From Hyposmocoma kahamanoa (taxonomy: Eukaryota; Arthropoda; Insecta; Lepidoptera; Cosmopterigidae): 64,000 nucleotides of DNA. Position 1 is the first letter of the stretch, and every line of letters starts with the position of its first letter. Below the pieces are notes generated by a model, which worked only from the letters and a program-made list of their open reading frames with translations, did no database searches and was not told the origin of the DNA. Shown here one piece after another: positions 32,206 to 43,591 of the stretch. The DNA lies in the NCBI RefSeq assembly GCF_003589595.1, contig NW_020653200.1, positions 455,440 to 519,439 of the forward strand, in the 5' to 3' direction. Made by a program: the position numbers and the translations under genes.

Positions 32206-34691
32206 TTATCCCCAAGATTGACTTAACAGCTCCAAAACTCGGTATTAATTGTAGGTAAGATAGGTAGGTAATGCTAAAGTCATCGGCATCTTCAGTGACA
32301 TATTTTAACCGCCGTTTATGTATCAACAAGCGGAAATTTTGATAACTCTCCAGTGATATGTCATAATAATCAAGTAATCGTTGATGTGCACTCAAGTGAT
32401 AATTATTAATATAGAGATAAATTTTAATATTAATTTTGTTGTAACAAAAATTCAGTACTCAGAACACGTTTCCGATGATCGTTGAAAAAAACTGTACAAT
32501 ATTATTAAACTACTTATAGTAATAACTTTATGGTAAATATACAAAAATAGGTACAAAGTTATGCTTAGCTCCCAAACTAGGATTCCCTGTAATGTAGCCA
32601 GATCTTATGTCCTTCACGTATGATGCCTATAAAAACTGGTATATACTTTAAAATATTTACTGGTCGTTAAACGCCTAGACTCATTATTACACGACAGGGT
32701 TTAAAATAATTGACTAGACGTTACAATGGTTTTTAAAACATACTAACCCTTACCCCGAGACAAAAACAACCACGCTACTTATCGATTCCAAGATCGAAAC
32801 GTCAGTCAACATTCAATTATTATTAAATAATCAATAATATAGACTCTGTTTTCATCATCATAAAGTTATATGTGCTTGAAAAACCTTACATGCTTTAAAA
32901 CAAATAATTAATATGCCTATTACAATAAAAATTATAAAACATATTAAAGCTCTTTGATGATACTTATAACCCAAGGAAACGGTTTACATTGAGTTACTCA
33001 CAGTATTTATTTTATTTTCTTTTATTTTATTGGATAAGGTACAGCAACAGATTACTGATCAGAATACACATTAACAAAACTATTCTACATGAATGAATGT
33101 AAACCTGTAATCCAATCATAGCTATACACAACACTTCATTAAAAACAGTGGACATTTAATACCTAGAAGAAATTATTTAATTATGCTTAACAAATAAAAA
33201 AAGAGAATAAAAGATATAAAAAACATAAAGCTGACGTAAAGAAATTGAGGTGGTGGATTCTTCTAAAACTGTTTGTGGCAGAGAATTGGTAAGTAAATTC
33301 ACATTGAAGAAAAAAATAAAACATATATTCCTTGATAGCATGTAAATTTAGTAAAATCTTCACTGGTTTTGTTAAATGAACTCATACTAGATATATTATA
33401 GTTTTGTGAGTGTGAGTGTAACCGCGCCAACAAACCGCTTTCGCAGTTTCGCAATTGTATTATGTTCTCTTGCATGCCTTGTTTGTATGAAACAAATAAA
33501 ATAAAAAAATAGGTAAATAAAAACAAAACAAACCCTCACTTGCAAAATCCGTAATTGTTGTGAAGCGACAGTTATTCAAGCAAGAAATAAATTACCACTG
33601 TATTTACTTCCTCGCAAATGTAATGAAAAATATTGTATGTAGAATGGGTGGTAAAGAAAAAGTTTATTTACCGCTCTTAATGCACAATGTGCTGTGTGTT
33701 ACTCAAACAAATTTTGTATTAATGTACACTACGACACAGTGGCATGTCAATAATGACCAATGTGGGACATTATTCCGTATAACGAAATAATTTCCCATAC
33801 TCACCGCAAACCTCGTAGATAACCGCTAATATCATTTTGCACGCAAATCACAAACGAATATTCAAACGTGGATTGCATTGTTGTATGTTAGGCTTTGAAA
33901 CTGATGGAGAAAGGAAATGATGTCCATTCGCAATAATGATACTTAGATAACTAAAATGTGCTGTGTAACGTATCGCTTAAAAATGATGGCAGAATTACAA
34001 AATATAATTATAAGAAGGAAGAATTGTTGATGGATAAGGGTCCTTACATCTATAATGCAAGAAGAGAATCTGCCACAAGTACATTGACATATTTTTTTCA
34101 TTTACAAGAGTATATAGATATAGGTCAATAAAAATATAATAATAATATAATAATTCTGTCTTTGTTCGATATTACTTTTGTACGCTCATTTTTATTTTCT
34201 ACAGCAGTTCTTCATACACAGAATTCCGAAGTCAAATACTCCTTCTAGGACACGTCAAAGGGAAATTAAATTATTTTTCGGATCTAAACAGCGTATACCT
34301 ATTTTTTTTTTTTTCAAATTGGAGTTTAAATCGCTGTTGTGTTTGTACGAGATCGTAATTGTGTATGATCTCCACAAGACTGATCCGCCGAAGAGCTTCT
34401 TCCAATAATAAAGCCTTTGTTGCTGCCTAATCGTTGGCGTTTTCGATCGGAGCTAACCGTACGTACAACGTACTTACATCGAAACCACTTAATAATAAAT
34501 ACAGTGCTTACTTTGCGTGTCACGGTGTCAACAGTACCTACTTGAATTTCCACATATTTAAACTCAGTCCGGCTTTTTTGCTTTGCTAAGGTCGTGTCAA
34601 TTACCTCGCGGAAAACTTCGAAAATCCTAGAAAAATGCGTTATTTTGCTACTTTGGACTGCAAAAATCGAGCACACGTATTTTTTAAACTT
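32206..34691. other. No gene seen
   Basis: AT-rich, with scattered short ORFs without domains. The block at 34585-34655 matches the reverse complement of 49695-49770 (GTCGTGTCAATTACCTCGCG, AAAATGCGTTATTTTGCTAC) and so is a dispersed repeat. Confidence 0.45.
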
Positions 34692-35106
34692 TAGCCGATC
34701 ATGGTATTTAGTAACACGAGGAAGCGTATTTAATCTAGGTACGTAACAGCAAACGTTGCAAATAGAGCCTGGATTTTGCGATAATTGAAGAGCCGTGTCA
34801 TAGGTACTCCATAATGAATGATAGTTGGCAGTATAGGTGCTTTTTTATATTTTTTTATAATATCAAGTGACAGGACGAACAAGTCGTGCGCCTGATGGTA
34901 AGCTACACACCTGTCCATAACAGTTGCAGTGCCACTCAGATCTTTAAATTGCAAAGATCTGAGACATAAGTTGACAAGTCCCATGTGCCTGTAATTTCAC
35001 CAGCTGCCTTACCCTTCAAAACCCGAACGCAGTAACGCTGTTTGGCGGCAGAAATAGGTAAGGTGGCACTACGTCTCTGGACGAACTCTTTCACAAGGAG
35101 CTCTAC
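34692..35106 (-). repeat. Composite repeat copy 2, intact R3
   Basis: This is a direct copy of 30560-31197 about 4.1 kb away. It has the same unique part (GCCGATCATGGTATTTAGTA, ATAATTGAAGAGCCGTGTC) followed by minus-oriented R3 without the LINE insertion. Confidence 0.85.
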
Positions 35107-35189
35107 AGTTGCTATTTTTATACATTTTTATTTACTTATATAATGTTTATACAACAAAACCACGTCATGCTTAACAGTTAAGATTTAAA

Positions 35190-35490
35190 ATGAACTCTAT
35201 GCCGAGTACGATAAGAACAAGCTTGATTGTACTCAGAAACAAAAAAAAATTAACTCTATCCGCCTCGTCCCCATCTCGGCGTAGCGTTAAAGATCTTTGG
35301 GTGTCTATATCATCTGGAAATTCTTATGACGTGTTAAGTATATATCCCTCCTATAGGTACTGCGACTTTTCTGGAAAAATATTTGGATTCCTTAAGTAAC
35401 ATTATTAGCATCTATTGATAATAGTAACGTTCTCCTTTTTAGAGATTTTAATCTTCCTCGAGTAACATGGATTAGCCATCCATTATGTCC
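35190..35490 (+). pseudogene. LINE endonuclease-domain fragment
   Basis: The conceptual protein reads KDLWVSISSGNSYDVLSIYP, and after frameshifts DNSNVLLFRDFNLPRVTWI (35421-35474). The RDFN block corresponds to the GDFN motif of the apurinic endonuclease domain of jockey-like LINEs, with the first Gly replaced. It continues, after insertions, with the linker segment at 36438-36707. Confidence 0.7.
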
Positions 35491-35588
35491 TGCTTAATGT
35501 TAGTATCATCAGGACCATCCACATCTTGACCTGCACTCGTTACTGACTTTATGGCGCTACATAACCTGTCACAAAATAATACTTCTTT

Positions 35589-35870
35589 TATAATTATTAA
35601 TACAAAAATCGAACACTCAGAAAAAACACTCAGAAAAAATTCCAACGAATAATAATTCGTGAGGTCCGTTGCTTCGTTCCGTGGCTTAGTTGGTATAGCG
35701 TCTGGCACGGTATGCAAGAAGACGTCGGTTCGAATCCGACAGGCTCGAAGGAATTTTTTCTGTGTTTTTTGAGTGTTCGATCTTTGTATTAATAATTATA
35801 ACAAACTAGTGGAATAATTTCACAAAAAATTATTTGAATATCAATTCAATAAAAATTTAATTAATACTTC
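35589..35870 (+). mobile_element. tRNA-derived SINE, family A, preceded by an inverted tail
   Basis: The head ATTCGTGAGGTCCG, the A box GTGGCTTAGTTGGTATAG, and a perfect T-arm-like stem GTCGG-TTCGAAT-CCGAC are kept. The long tail continues through ATTAATAATTATAACAAACT and GAATATCAATTC. A reverse-complement copy of the tail lies just in front (35589-35643), so the tRNA-like core is bracketed by inverted arms of about 50 bp. It is inserted in the LINE remnant. Confidence 0.85.
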
Positions 35871-36437
35871 TTTTAATTATGAAAATCGACTGTTCGACTT
35901 ATTTTTTTTTCACATAGATTTATCTTAACTTATGATAGGTATGTAGTATTATTATCAAAAGCAGTTGGTCGACATCGTGCTCTTCTCTTCAATTAGGGAT
36001 CCTACTGGTCACAATCTATCCAAGCTCCCTATTAAAAAATACAATTTTTATGTTTATTTTTTATTTACTCTTCTTCTTCTCAGCATATTACAGATTCCAC
36101 TGTTAGATATATGCCTCCTGATATGATTTCCATAGCCCTCGGTTTGCGGCGATCCTGTCCTAGGCCGGCCCTGCCATCTTTTTAATTTCGTCAGACTTCG
36201 TTTTCGCAAACGGAATCTCCAGAAAACATCGACATCGTAACCTAGGTTATGATGCCAGAACAGATCTCTTCGGCTCCATCGGTCGTCGTCTCTGCGACGT
36301 ACGTGTCCAGCCCATTTTCACTTACGTACGTGCAAGTCGATGGCTTTGGGGCAAAACCGTATTGCCTTATTTCGTATGTTATCGCGAAATTTGTATGTTA
36401 TGGATTACAAATTATTTAATGCTGTCTTAGATTCTAT
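35871..36437. other. Unannotated stretch within LINE debris
   Basis: Nothing clearly recognisable. It lies between the endonuclease fragment and the linker fragment of the same LINE type, so it is probably inserted or decayed sequence. Confidence 0.35.
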
Positions 36438-36707
36438 TTGCTAGGAAAATCTAGATGTAAATATACTGTAAATACAGGTCTCGATTTTTTAGAAAATATA
36501 GTTAATATATATTATGAACTATTATTTGATATTATTGACATATGTGTTCCTAAAACTGTGGCAAAGTCAAAAAGATTTCCCATTTGGTATTCTCAAAATT
36601 TAATAATGATTATTAAAGAGAAGAAAAAGTATGGAGCTAACTTTCGCTCTAGGCCACAGTCACTGAGGATTATATACACAGCAATAAAAATACATTTCAG
36701 TCATTAA
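36438..36707 (+). pseudogene. LINE endonuclease-RT linker fragment
   Basis: The frame contains IDICVPKTVAKSKRFPIWYS, then QNLIMIIKEKKKYGANF. The C-(I/V)-P-K-T-----K--PIW(Y/F)S--L---IK-K pattern is the conserved linker between endonuclease and RT in jockey/CR1-like LINEs. It is a short relic without RT motifs. Confidence 0.8.
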
Positions 36708-36977
36708 TAAGACCTGCAAAATTCTAATCTAAAAACCACAGCACACCGATGCTATTAAAGCAACTACTACCAACCAAAAATTGCATAAGTGTTTTGCATC
36801 ATCTGTTCTGTCCAGAGAGATCAAATGTCAGAGTGTCCTTCAGGCGCAATATTTTAATACATCTTTGTCGGAGCGATCCGTTGCACGAAAGGTGATAATT
36901 ATATTATATCCGGTTCACGTTATCTTCGAGTTACTATATATATATATGTATGTCTCAAGTAGAAAACACTATGCACG

Positions 36978-37152
36978 GTACTTTATTATCATTATTTCCT
37001 TTATGGCGTTTATTTTTGGAGGCAAGCACAAAAGTGACACACATTGACAGATGAGATCTGCCGCCGTTAGTTGAAAGGGCGCTGTCAATGTCTGTCACTT
37101 TTGTGCTTGACTCCAAAAATAACCGCCATAAAATAAGTAATAATAATAAACT
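36978..37152. mobile_element. Foldback MITE with arms of about 70-75 bp
   Basis: The left arm includes TATGGCGTTTATTTTTGGAG and GCACAAAAGTGACA. The right arm holds their complement (37080-37150) with few mismatches. The spacer is only about 30 bp. The element has no ORF. Target duplication is not clear. Confidence 0.85.
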
Positions 37153-38788
37153 ATTGTACGGAAAGATATCGACGTGACGGTGTCGATATGTATTACGTAC
37201 TGGTTAATCATGTATATGAAAAATGTAATTCCACTCTTGCCTAGACTGAATGTAGTGAATTTCTTTTTCCAACTTAGTGCTTAGCGTAAAAGTGGTAGGT
37301 ATTGTTTTACTTGTATTTGCCAGAGGAGATTGCCTATTGACTTACCAATAAATGGATGACAATAAATACAAGCCAAAGTGTAATCCACAAACCACGAAAA
37401 AATTTAGGTAGTTTTTTTTTTCAGTTTATGGCTTTTCTCGGTCAGCGTAGAAGCCAATGACAAGCATGACCGGAGGAAACACAAGAGTGATGGAGTAGTC
37501 TTAATGTCAATATTAATTTATTAATTTTATGGTATTATGTTTTATGGCACCAAGTAATAACAGTTGTGCCGATATATAAGTACATACAAATATTGTAAAT
37601 GTGAAAAAGCTGTGTCTCTATGTTGGTAGTTATGACGTGCTGCAAGAAATGTATCGATGATTCTAATTTCTGGATTCCAACTAGAAGTAAACTCAAAGTT
37701 TGATAGTCTCGAAAACCGATTTATAAGAAAACCGTTATGCTTTCAGGGGATTTTGGTTGCTTATTAAAAAGATAAGATTAAGTTAGTTTGTTTTGTAATA
37801 TTCCTGAAATAACCTAAAAGTTACATTTGAGATTACAAACATTCGAGCAAACATTACTTCGGGCAAATGTATTTTCGGATTTCTGATTGATAACTCCAAA
37901 CAGTAAAACGAATACAATAATATTTTGTTAGTTATTTATTACTAACATTTAATAAAAAGATTAACATTAAATCAACTCTATAGTTTCTTTGTGCTAAATC
38001 TAAATATTTCAGTCGCTTGTGGTTCGAAAATTGAAATTGACTTGTGGTTGTCTTGTATAGGATAAGGACAGTTAGCTATTAGGTTATTTTTGTTTCTTTT
38101 GTAATTTATGTGTATTGTATGTATGTACTCGTATATGTACTCTTTATTTTTATTTTTTTCTTACAGTACGGCATGATTTATGATGATTTATATTAAACAA
38201 TTACAATTTATTTTCATTATTTATAATTTATTACATTATTATTTAATATACAATACGATGGAGAAATCAATTTGAATAAACTTCGTTATGTAATCTGTCG
38301 ATAAATAGGAGCTAAAGCGCGTCGCTTCGCTATAACGAAAAAGCAGCGTCCACGAATTACTGCATTTTTTGTCTATATTTGCCTGTTAGCAAATAGGGAA
38401 CTTCATAGGCAAGCTTAGGTCAAATGTTCGAATGTTTTCAAAAATTTTTTAGGTAATCGATAAATTGAACCAGTGTGATCATCGTGAAAAAAAATTCATA
38501 AAGTAGAAAATTAGCAATTAATGTAAAAAATAAGCTTATGCATGGAATGTGATTTCACCCTTGGCTAGACTGGATGCAGCAGAGATTTTTTTTGCAATTT
38601 TGTATAGCGGAAGACGTCATGTTTCGTGGAATACTTGACGCGGTGAATTCGATAATGGATATGCAAAAACATCGATTTGAAAGTAGTGTTTATTGTGCAA
38701 TAGTTATTTTGTGCTTGTACCTTCACAGAGGGGTTGCCTATCGATGACGCCTCCAGTCCTATATGCTATAAGTTTTCATACATCCAAC
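37153..38788. other. No gene seen
   Basis: AT-rich. The segment 37337-37407 is a diverged half of the CATTGAC MITE family (ATTGACTTACCAATAAATGG, CCACAAACCACGAAAAAATT). Nothing else is recognised. Confidence 0.5.
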
Positions 38789-39166
38789 CTTAAAATAATA
38801 ACGCATAGAAACCTAGTCCGCACACGCTAAGTGAGGCAAATTGAAGCGCGCCAAAAGGGCCTACACGAGCGGGCGGGCCTTCAGTGCTCAAGGTCAACTT
38901 GCATCGCGAACAGATCAAGAATTTTAGCTAAAAATGACGAAATGTGCGGTAAATGAGTGTAAAAATACGTCAGACAAACATAAAATAGATACTAACATCA
39001 CATTCCACAAGGAAGTAACGCGTTTCAACTTGTATTTTTATATAAATATTCACTAAAACCGAAAATTAACCTACAACTAAAACTAGCCTACATGAATTTG
39101 ATTATTGCCTCACTTGTGACAGTTCATTTGATATGAAACTATCATTCTATGCGTTATTATTCTAAG
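38789..39166 (+). mobile_element. P-like non-autonomous transposon, 378 bp, 8-bp TSD
   Basis: The ends CTTAAAATAATAACGCATAG (38789-38808) and the complement of CTTAGAATAATAACGCATAG (39147-39166) are inverted repeats. The flanks are perfect direct duplications CATCCAAC (38781-38788 and 39167-39174). Inside is the start of a THAP zinc finger at 38934. An N-terminal THAP domain with an 8-bp duplication is the signature of the P superfamily. The element looks like an internal deletion derivative of a longer autonomous copy. Confidence 0.88.
38934..39056 (+). pseudogene. THAP domain start inside the P-like element
   Basis: The 40-residue frame MTKCAVNECKNTSDKHKIDT..NITFHKEVTRF has C-x4-C at residues 4 and 9 and the ITFHK block. 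This is the N-terminal half of a THAP (C2CH) DNA-binding domain. The C-terminal C-x2-H half and the transposase core are missing. After TRF the sequence turns into AT-rich coding nonsense and a stop. It binds nothing as it stands. It is evidence for the origin of the element. Confidence 0.85.
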
Positions 39167-40779
39167 CATCCAACCATATTCAGCCTTAATTTAAAATCTA
39201 AAAACAAAGTTGCAACATAATGAACAGTGTGTGAGTGTCTTTAACGCGGGAGACTGATCACCTAGTTGAATAACTTGTAGCCGTTTTTATGAATTTAAAC
39301 TTAACATTAATTAAAATATTGGAAACCTCCGCACGAAAGAAAAACGAAACGAAAAATCTGGCAACTGCACTGCCAAAGGTTATACATTTAGTTTGTTTTT
39401 AGCTAGTCAAAAGGAAAAGTTGCCTGTTTACCAAACACGCTGTCACGGGGCGCGGCGTCGATTAAAAATTAGAAAAAGAATATTTAAAAAATACAGGTAG
39501 TAAAGAGAGTGGAAAGTTCTAAAGAAAAAGATTTTCCTTAGCTTTTCTATTTAAGCACCAACATCAATAGTGTAACTTCAGTTTTAATTACGCGCTAAAG
39601 TTTTCTTGAAGTTGAAGCTTTCTTGTGATCAAAACTACACGACTTAATTTTCTTTTGTCTGTTATCGTATATTAGACGTTTCTCAAGTTCTGATAAATTA
39701 TTTGAATTTCGAATTTAATTCTCTATGAATTTTTTTTTTTTTTTTCAAAAGAAAAGCTAAAATATTGGCTGTTTTTACACCTGAAACCTATCACTTTCTT
39801 AACCCTTTGCTTGCTACTTTATTGATTGTATCAATATTGAACAATAACTAGCTAGTATCGAGACTATCGAAAGAATCGGAAAATCCTAAGAATTTATATA
39901 GAAATGCCTGCTTCTTAAACACAAGCCCGGTTCCAGAATCCATAATAATATAGGTTAAAACATTTTCATTAACATCTATTTTAAATTTTGTGTAATCTTA
40001 ATAGCAATTAGGTTCGAGTTGGGAAGCCTGGATACCTGAGACACAGATGTCTTGATCCAGCCACTTAGGATATTAGACACTTAGTCGCTTTATGAAATTA
40101 GACAACCGAAGTCGGATTTTTGTAGAGAGAAATCAATTTCACAATGAGCCCTACCGCTCCGACATGCTAGTACGCGCCAAAAGGCGAACTCATTATATCT
40201 TAATTTGTAATATACGTTGCGGCTTATAAATTCTATATACACACAAACATGCATGCACAGGCATCAATCTATCACACTAAATTAATATGCGGTTATCACG
40301 TTTTCAAATCCTCTATGTCCGGCTAGTTCAGTTTGATAAATGATACAGGGAAAATGGAGTTTCTATTTCGGGTTCTAGAATCACGTGAAATCTATCCACA
40401 AAGCGAAACTGAAACCCCTTTGACGCAGGAAATATTTAGCTATTCAATACCCGACGTCACATCGGCAAATATTCAACGTACAAAGTAAAATGATCACAGA
40501 GATTACTTTGCATGTTACTTTTTACAATTATGTATACAAGTAGCACTGGTACCTTTTTTCCAGAGCATAATAGGTATTGTTTGTTTCTTTTTTTCATTTT
40601 ACAAAAGCACTAAGCCAGTTCCCATTACCTTTATTACATGCGATATATTTTACTAATGTATATTTTGTAAATTGCCATTGTTGAATGTATATAAATAAAT
40701 ATATGACAAATAATGTGGAAAGCAAAGTACAATATATAATACAGCTACCAGCCCTGGCGAGAGATGTCGCTATTCGTTT
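39167..40779. other. No gene seen
   Basis: No upstream exon of the sushi gene could be recognised here. AT-rich, with an 18-T run near 39730-39747. Confidence 0.4.
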
Positions 40780-40940
40780 TATATATTTTTATTGAATTGA
40801 TATTCAATCATTTTCGTGAAATTGCTCTACTAGTTTGTTATAATTATTAATACAAAGATCGAACACGCAGAAAAAATCCTTTGGTCCAGCCGGATTCGAA
40901 CCGACGTCTTCTAGCATACCGCGCCGGACGTTGTATACGT
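40745..40940 (-). mobile_element. tRNA-derived SINE, family A, long-tail copy
   Basis: The minus strand holds GACGTCGGTTCGAATCCGGC (B box), then the tail TCTGCGTGTTCGATCTTTGT, AATAATTATAACAAACTAGT and GAATATCAATTC. It ends in a part (GCGACATCTCTCGCCAGG) that recurs near 62160-62190. This shows that the tail is longer than the tRNA head. Confidence 0.85.
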
Positions 40941-40985
40941 TTTTATCAATGAACTTCACAGCATTCAATATGCGTTACTTATAGT

Positions 40986-41463
40986 CATCGAGTATATAAC
41001 CAGAAATAGAGACGAAATAAGGGCCCATACATTCCTGGTAATTCATCAGTGATACATCACTCATAAATATCAACTATCGTTTGCACTGAAATATAGACAG
41101 CGCTAACAACTGACCTGTGTGTACGTCTCCGTATATTCCAAAAATATTCCGTATTTATTTATTTATCTCTAACAATGGCGTGCTGTTCCATTCGATGGTG
41201 TAGGGAAAAACAGCAAAACATCTAATTACAAAACAAACGGAAACAAATTTCATCGGTAATTAAATATGTAATTTTGCAATTTTCGTCCATTATAGCAAAG
41301 CTCAAGTTAACTGGTCGATTTCAAGTGAAACAATTGATATTGAAAATTGACACCCGTCAATTTTTTCGAATTCGGGCTGGCCAATCGGAGCTCAGTTGTC
41401 GCAGTAATGATATGGCAGAATAGTTGTCAAACAAATTAAATGACATTTCGTCTCTATTTCTGG
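40986..41463 (+). mobile_element. P-like element, second family, right end lost
   Basis: It starts CATCGAGTATATAACCAGAA and is homologous over its length to the complete copy at 51540-52059. The homology ends just after TTCGTCTCTATTTCTGG (41463), so the outer right end is deleted. ATG at 41175 opens MACCSIRWCREKQQNI and then stops. The C-x4-C of a THAP domain is still visible. Confidence 0.8.
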
Positions 41464-42117
41464 CTCAGAGGATGGAAAAAAAATAAAAGATTCCTGGACT
41501 TCAGAAGTATAGAGATCTTTGATTTTTGTAGGTGTCAAAACAACTTTATGTGAAATTTCATAGAAACAGAAGGCTTATGGAATATTCATTTGCCACGGCA
41601 AATGGAAAGGTTAACTATCACCCGTTAAAAGGTCGTTCACACTGGTGGTGAAGGGAATTTTACAATCGCATAGTACTATTCGTACCGCCTTTGCTTTTAC
41701 TATTTCATTACACAAGCAACTCCGTCGATAATTTGGCCTCTTGGGTGACATTTTTAACATAGTAACCCTCCAGTTAATGAATTCCACAGTTAGAGTTGAT
41801 ATAAACTAAAGGCATGAGAGAATTACGAGTTCAAAGCGTTACTTTCGCAGATCTGTGTTTATACGTCATTGTCACATTTACTTCTGACGACCTTTTTCCA
41901 TTATTTAAAAAAATCATAAAATATTACGAAAGCGTCCTCACATTACACCCAAAATAGTCGTCGAATAGCAGAACCTGCAGAAGTACAAAATTACTAAGCT
42001 GAAAACTACATTGGCGAAAACCAATAAGCTAAAAGAAAAAGAAGAATACAAACACTTATAATTATGATAACATTTTCTGATAATAGACTTATTTCTACAG
42101 CAGTAGAGCTAATAAGT
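41464..42117. other. No gene seen
   Basis: Nothing recognisable. Probably intron of the sushi gene. Confidence 0.4.
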
Positions 42118-42305
42118 AAGGGTGCTGTTGACATTACAGGCAAATGGGACTTGTCAACTTATGTCTCAGGCTGACGGGCGTAGTAGTAGTGCCCCTCAGT
42201 ATTTGCGATTTAAAGCTCTGAGTGGCGCAACTGTTATGGACAGGCGTGTAGCTTACCATCAGGCGCACGACTTGTTCGTCCCGTCACTTGATGTTATAAA
42301 AAAAA
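42118..42305 (+). repeat. R3 repeat just upstream of the sushi exon
   Basis: The 3' two-thirds of R3 (CTTGTCAACTTATGTCTCAG, GTGTAGCTTACCATCAGGCG, CTTGTTCGTCCCGTCACTTG) end in an A-run (42298-42305), 92 bp before the exon. It lies within the intron. Confidence 0.85.
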
Positions 42306-42397
42306 ATATTTTGCTGTAGAATATTCTGTGACTATGTGCCATTATTGAAAAATGTACCTTATTAGAGACAATTTCGATAAAGTTTCTTTTTTCCCAG

Positions 42398-42580
42398 GTG
42401 AAAGGCGCTGTGGCCATCCAGCTGTGCCTCCAAATGCAAGAGTATCCATAGCCAGCAACAAAGATATTGTCCCGGGTACCATTGCTACGTACGAATGCGA
42501 TCAGGGTTACGAACTCTTTGGTGCCCATCAGAGAGAATGCACGCTCAGAGGAGAGTGGACAGCGGAGGTTCCATTCTGTG
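42398..42580 (+). CDS. Sushi/CCP exon of a furrowed-like adhesion protein
   Basis: This 183-bp internal exon lies between a pyrimidine-rich acceptor (TTTCTTTTTTCCCAG) and donor G|GTAAGT, phase 1 at both ends, as expected for a module exon. It encodes one complete complement-control (sushi) module of 61 residues. The four cysteines are in GERRCGHP, ATYECDQGY, HQRECTLRG and VPFCG, with the conserved Trp in GEWTAE. Sushi modules are extracellular, two-disulfide protein-binding units. The next exon reads in frame into a fucolectin-type domain, a combination known from Drosophila furrowed and CG9095-type proteins, which also carry a C-type lectin domain and many sushi modules. No signal-peptide exon is seen upstream, so this is a partial gene. 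The exon is highly confident, the orthology moderate. Confidence 0.9.
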
Positions 42581-43381
42581 GTAAGTCAGCTCCAGTTACT
42601 AGGAAATATGCTCATTACTGTATTTTCAAACCGTCAAGCAATGCTTTCCGGATACACAATCTAATTTCCATTGAAACAGCTTTTCAAATTAGAGAAATAA
42701 AAAAAATCATAGATATAATTCATGCATTTTTTTTAAATAACTTTGCATTTGACCTCCATCTCACCTGATGGAAAGTGACAATGAGGTCGACAATGGAGCA
42801 TGCATAGATGCGCATATTTCATGGAATATATAAAAGTCAAATAATCTTTATTTCATGGGTAAGCAAATTGCCCTTGAAAACGTCATATTGATTAAACTCC
42901 ACTGCTCATTACTAAAGCAGATTCCCCTGAGAAGAATAAACAAGAAACTGTAAATATGCATTTGAATACCTTTATTATCGCAATATTTAAACATCTTAGA
43001 TCGGGACTATCTGCCAGACGGGTAAACGGGTCATTACCACGGATTTTTATCATCCAAGTACGCAGAAGCTGTATAATAAACTTTTAATATAAAGTTTTTG
43101 TTTCACTATAATTTGAAACCTCGTAAATGACGTTGTTCCTTAAATGAATTTGAGACTTTATGAAGACGACTGTCAAGAACAGCTAGTTTATTTTTATTCC
43201 TCGTATTAAAGTTATCTGTCACCATTTCTCATAAAAAATATATTTGTCTTAATATAAATAATATTTTCATAAATGTACTGTGACGTTAGCGTAAGAATGT
43301 TAATCTCTTTCAATTTATCTTTCAAAGACACTCCACACTCGGTTGGAATCTTTACAAACTTAATATACGTGTTCCATCTAG
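42581..43381 (+). other. Intron of the sushi-FTP gene
   Basis: 801 bp, GT-AG. It holds a LINE 3'-tail relic at about 42835-42955 (AAGTCAAATAATCTTTATTT, CCTTGAAAACGTCATATTGA) of the same family as 30957-31160. Confidence 0.85.
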
Positions 43382-43591
43382 GAACCAACGTGGCCTTCCG
43401 AAAACCAGCGAACCAGTCAACCACGGTCCGCGGTGGAACAGCAGCCAATGGCAACGACGGTGAGAAGACCACAGAACATGATGGAAAGCGGTGTACCGAA
43501 ACGCAAAGGGAAGCGTCTCCTTGGTGGCAGGTGGATTTACTCCGCCATTATGCTGTCAAGGTTGTCAGGGTCACCACTAGAGGTTGCTGCG
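43382..43591 (+). CDS. First FTP (fucolectin-like) exon
   Basis: This 210-bp exon, phase 1-1, has acceptor CCATCTAG and donor G|GTAAGT. It begins GTNVAFRKPANQSTTVRGGT and continues ANGNDG, HDGKRCTET and ASPWWQVDLLRHYAVKVVRV, ending TTRGCC. This is the first part of an FTP (eel fucolectin/tachylectin-4/pentraxin-1) domain, an F5/8C-like beta-sandwich. The NVA--KPA-QS start, the -DG- and C-T turn and the PWW-VDL strand are its hallmarks. In family members this fold binds carbohydrate or cell-surface ligands with calcium. Which residues bind here cannot be judged, because the domain is split and its C-terminal strand is missing. The exon joins the sushi exon and the next exon without breaking frame. 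Confidence 0.9.

Noticed and set aside
35655..35745. Possible functional tRNA gene
   Set aside because: The T arm is perfect, but no acceptor stem or proper anticodon arm forms, and the same head recurs as a SINE. The same applies to the family B heads (for example 32023 and 60989).
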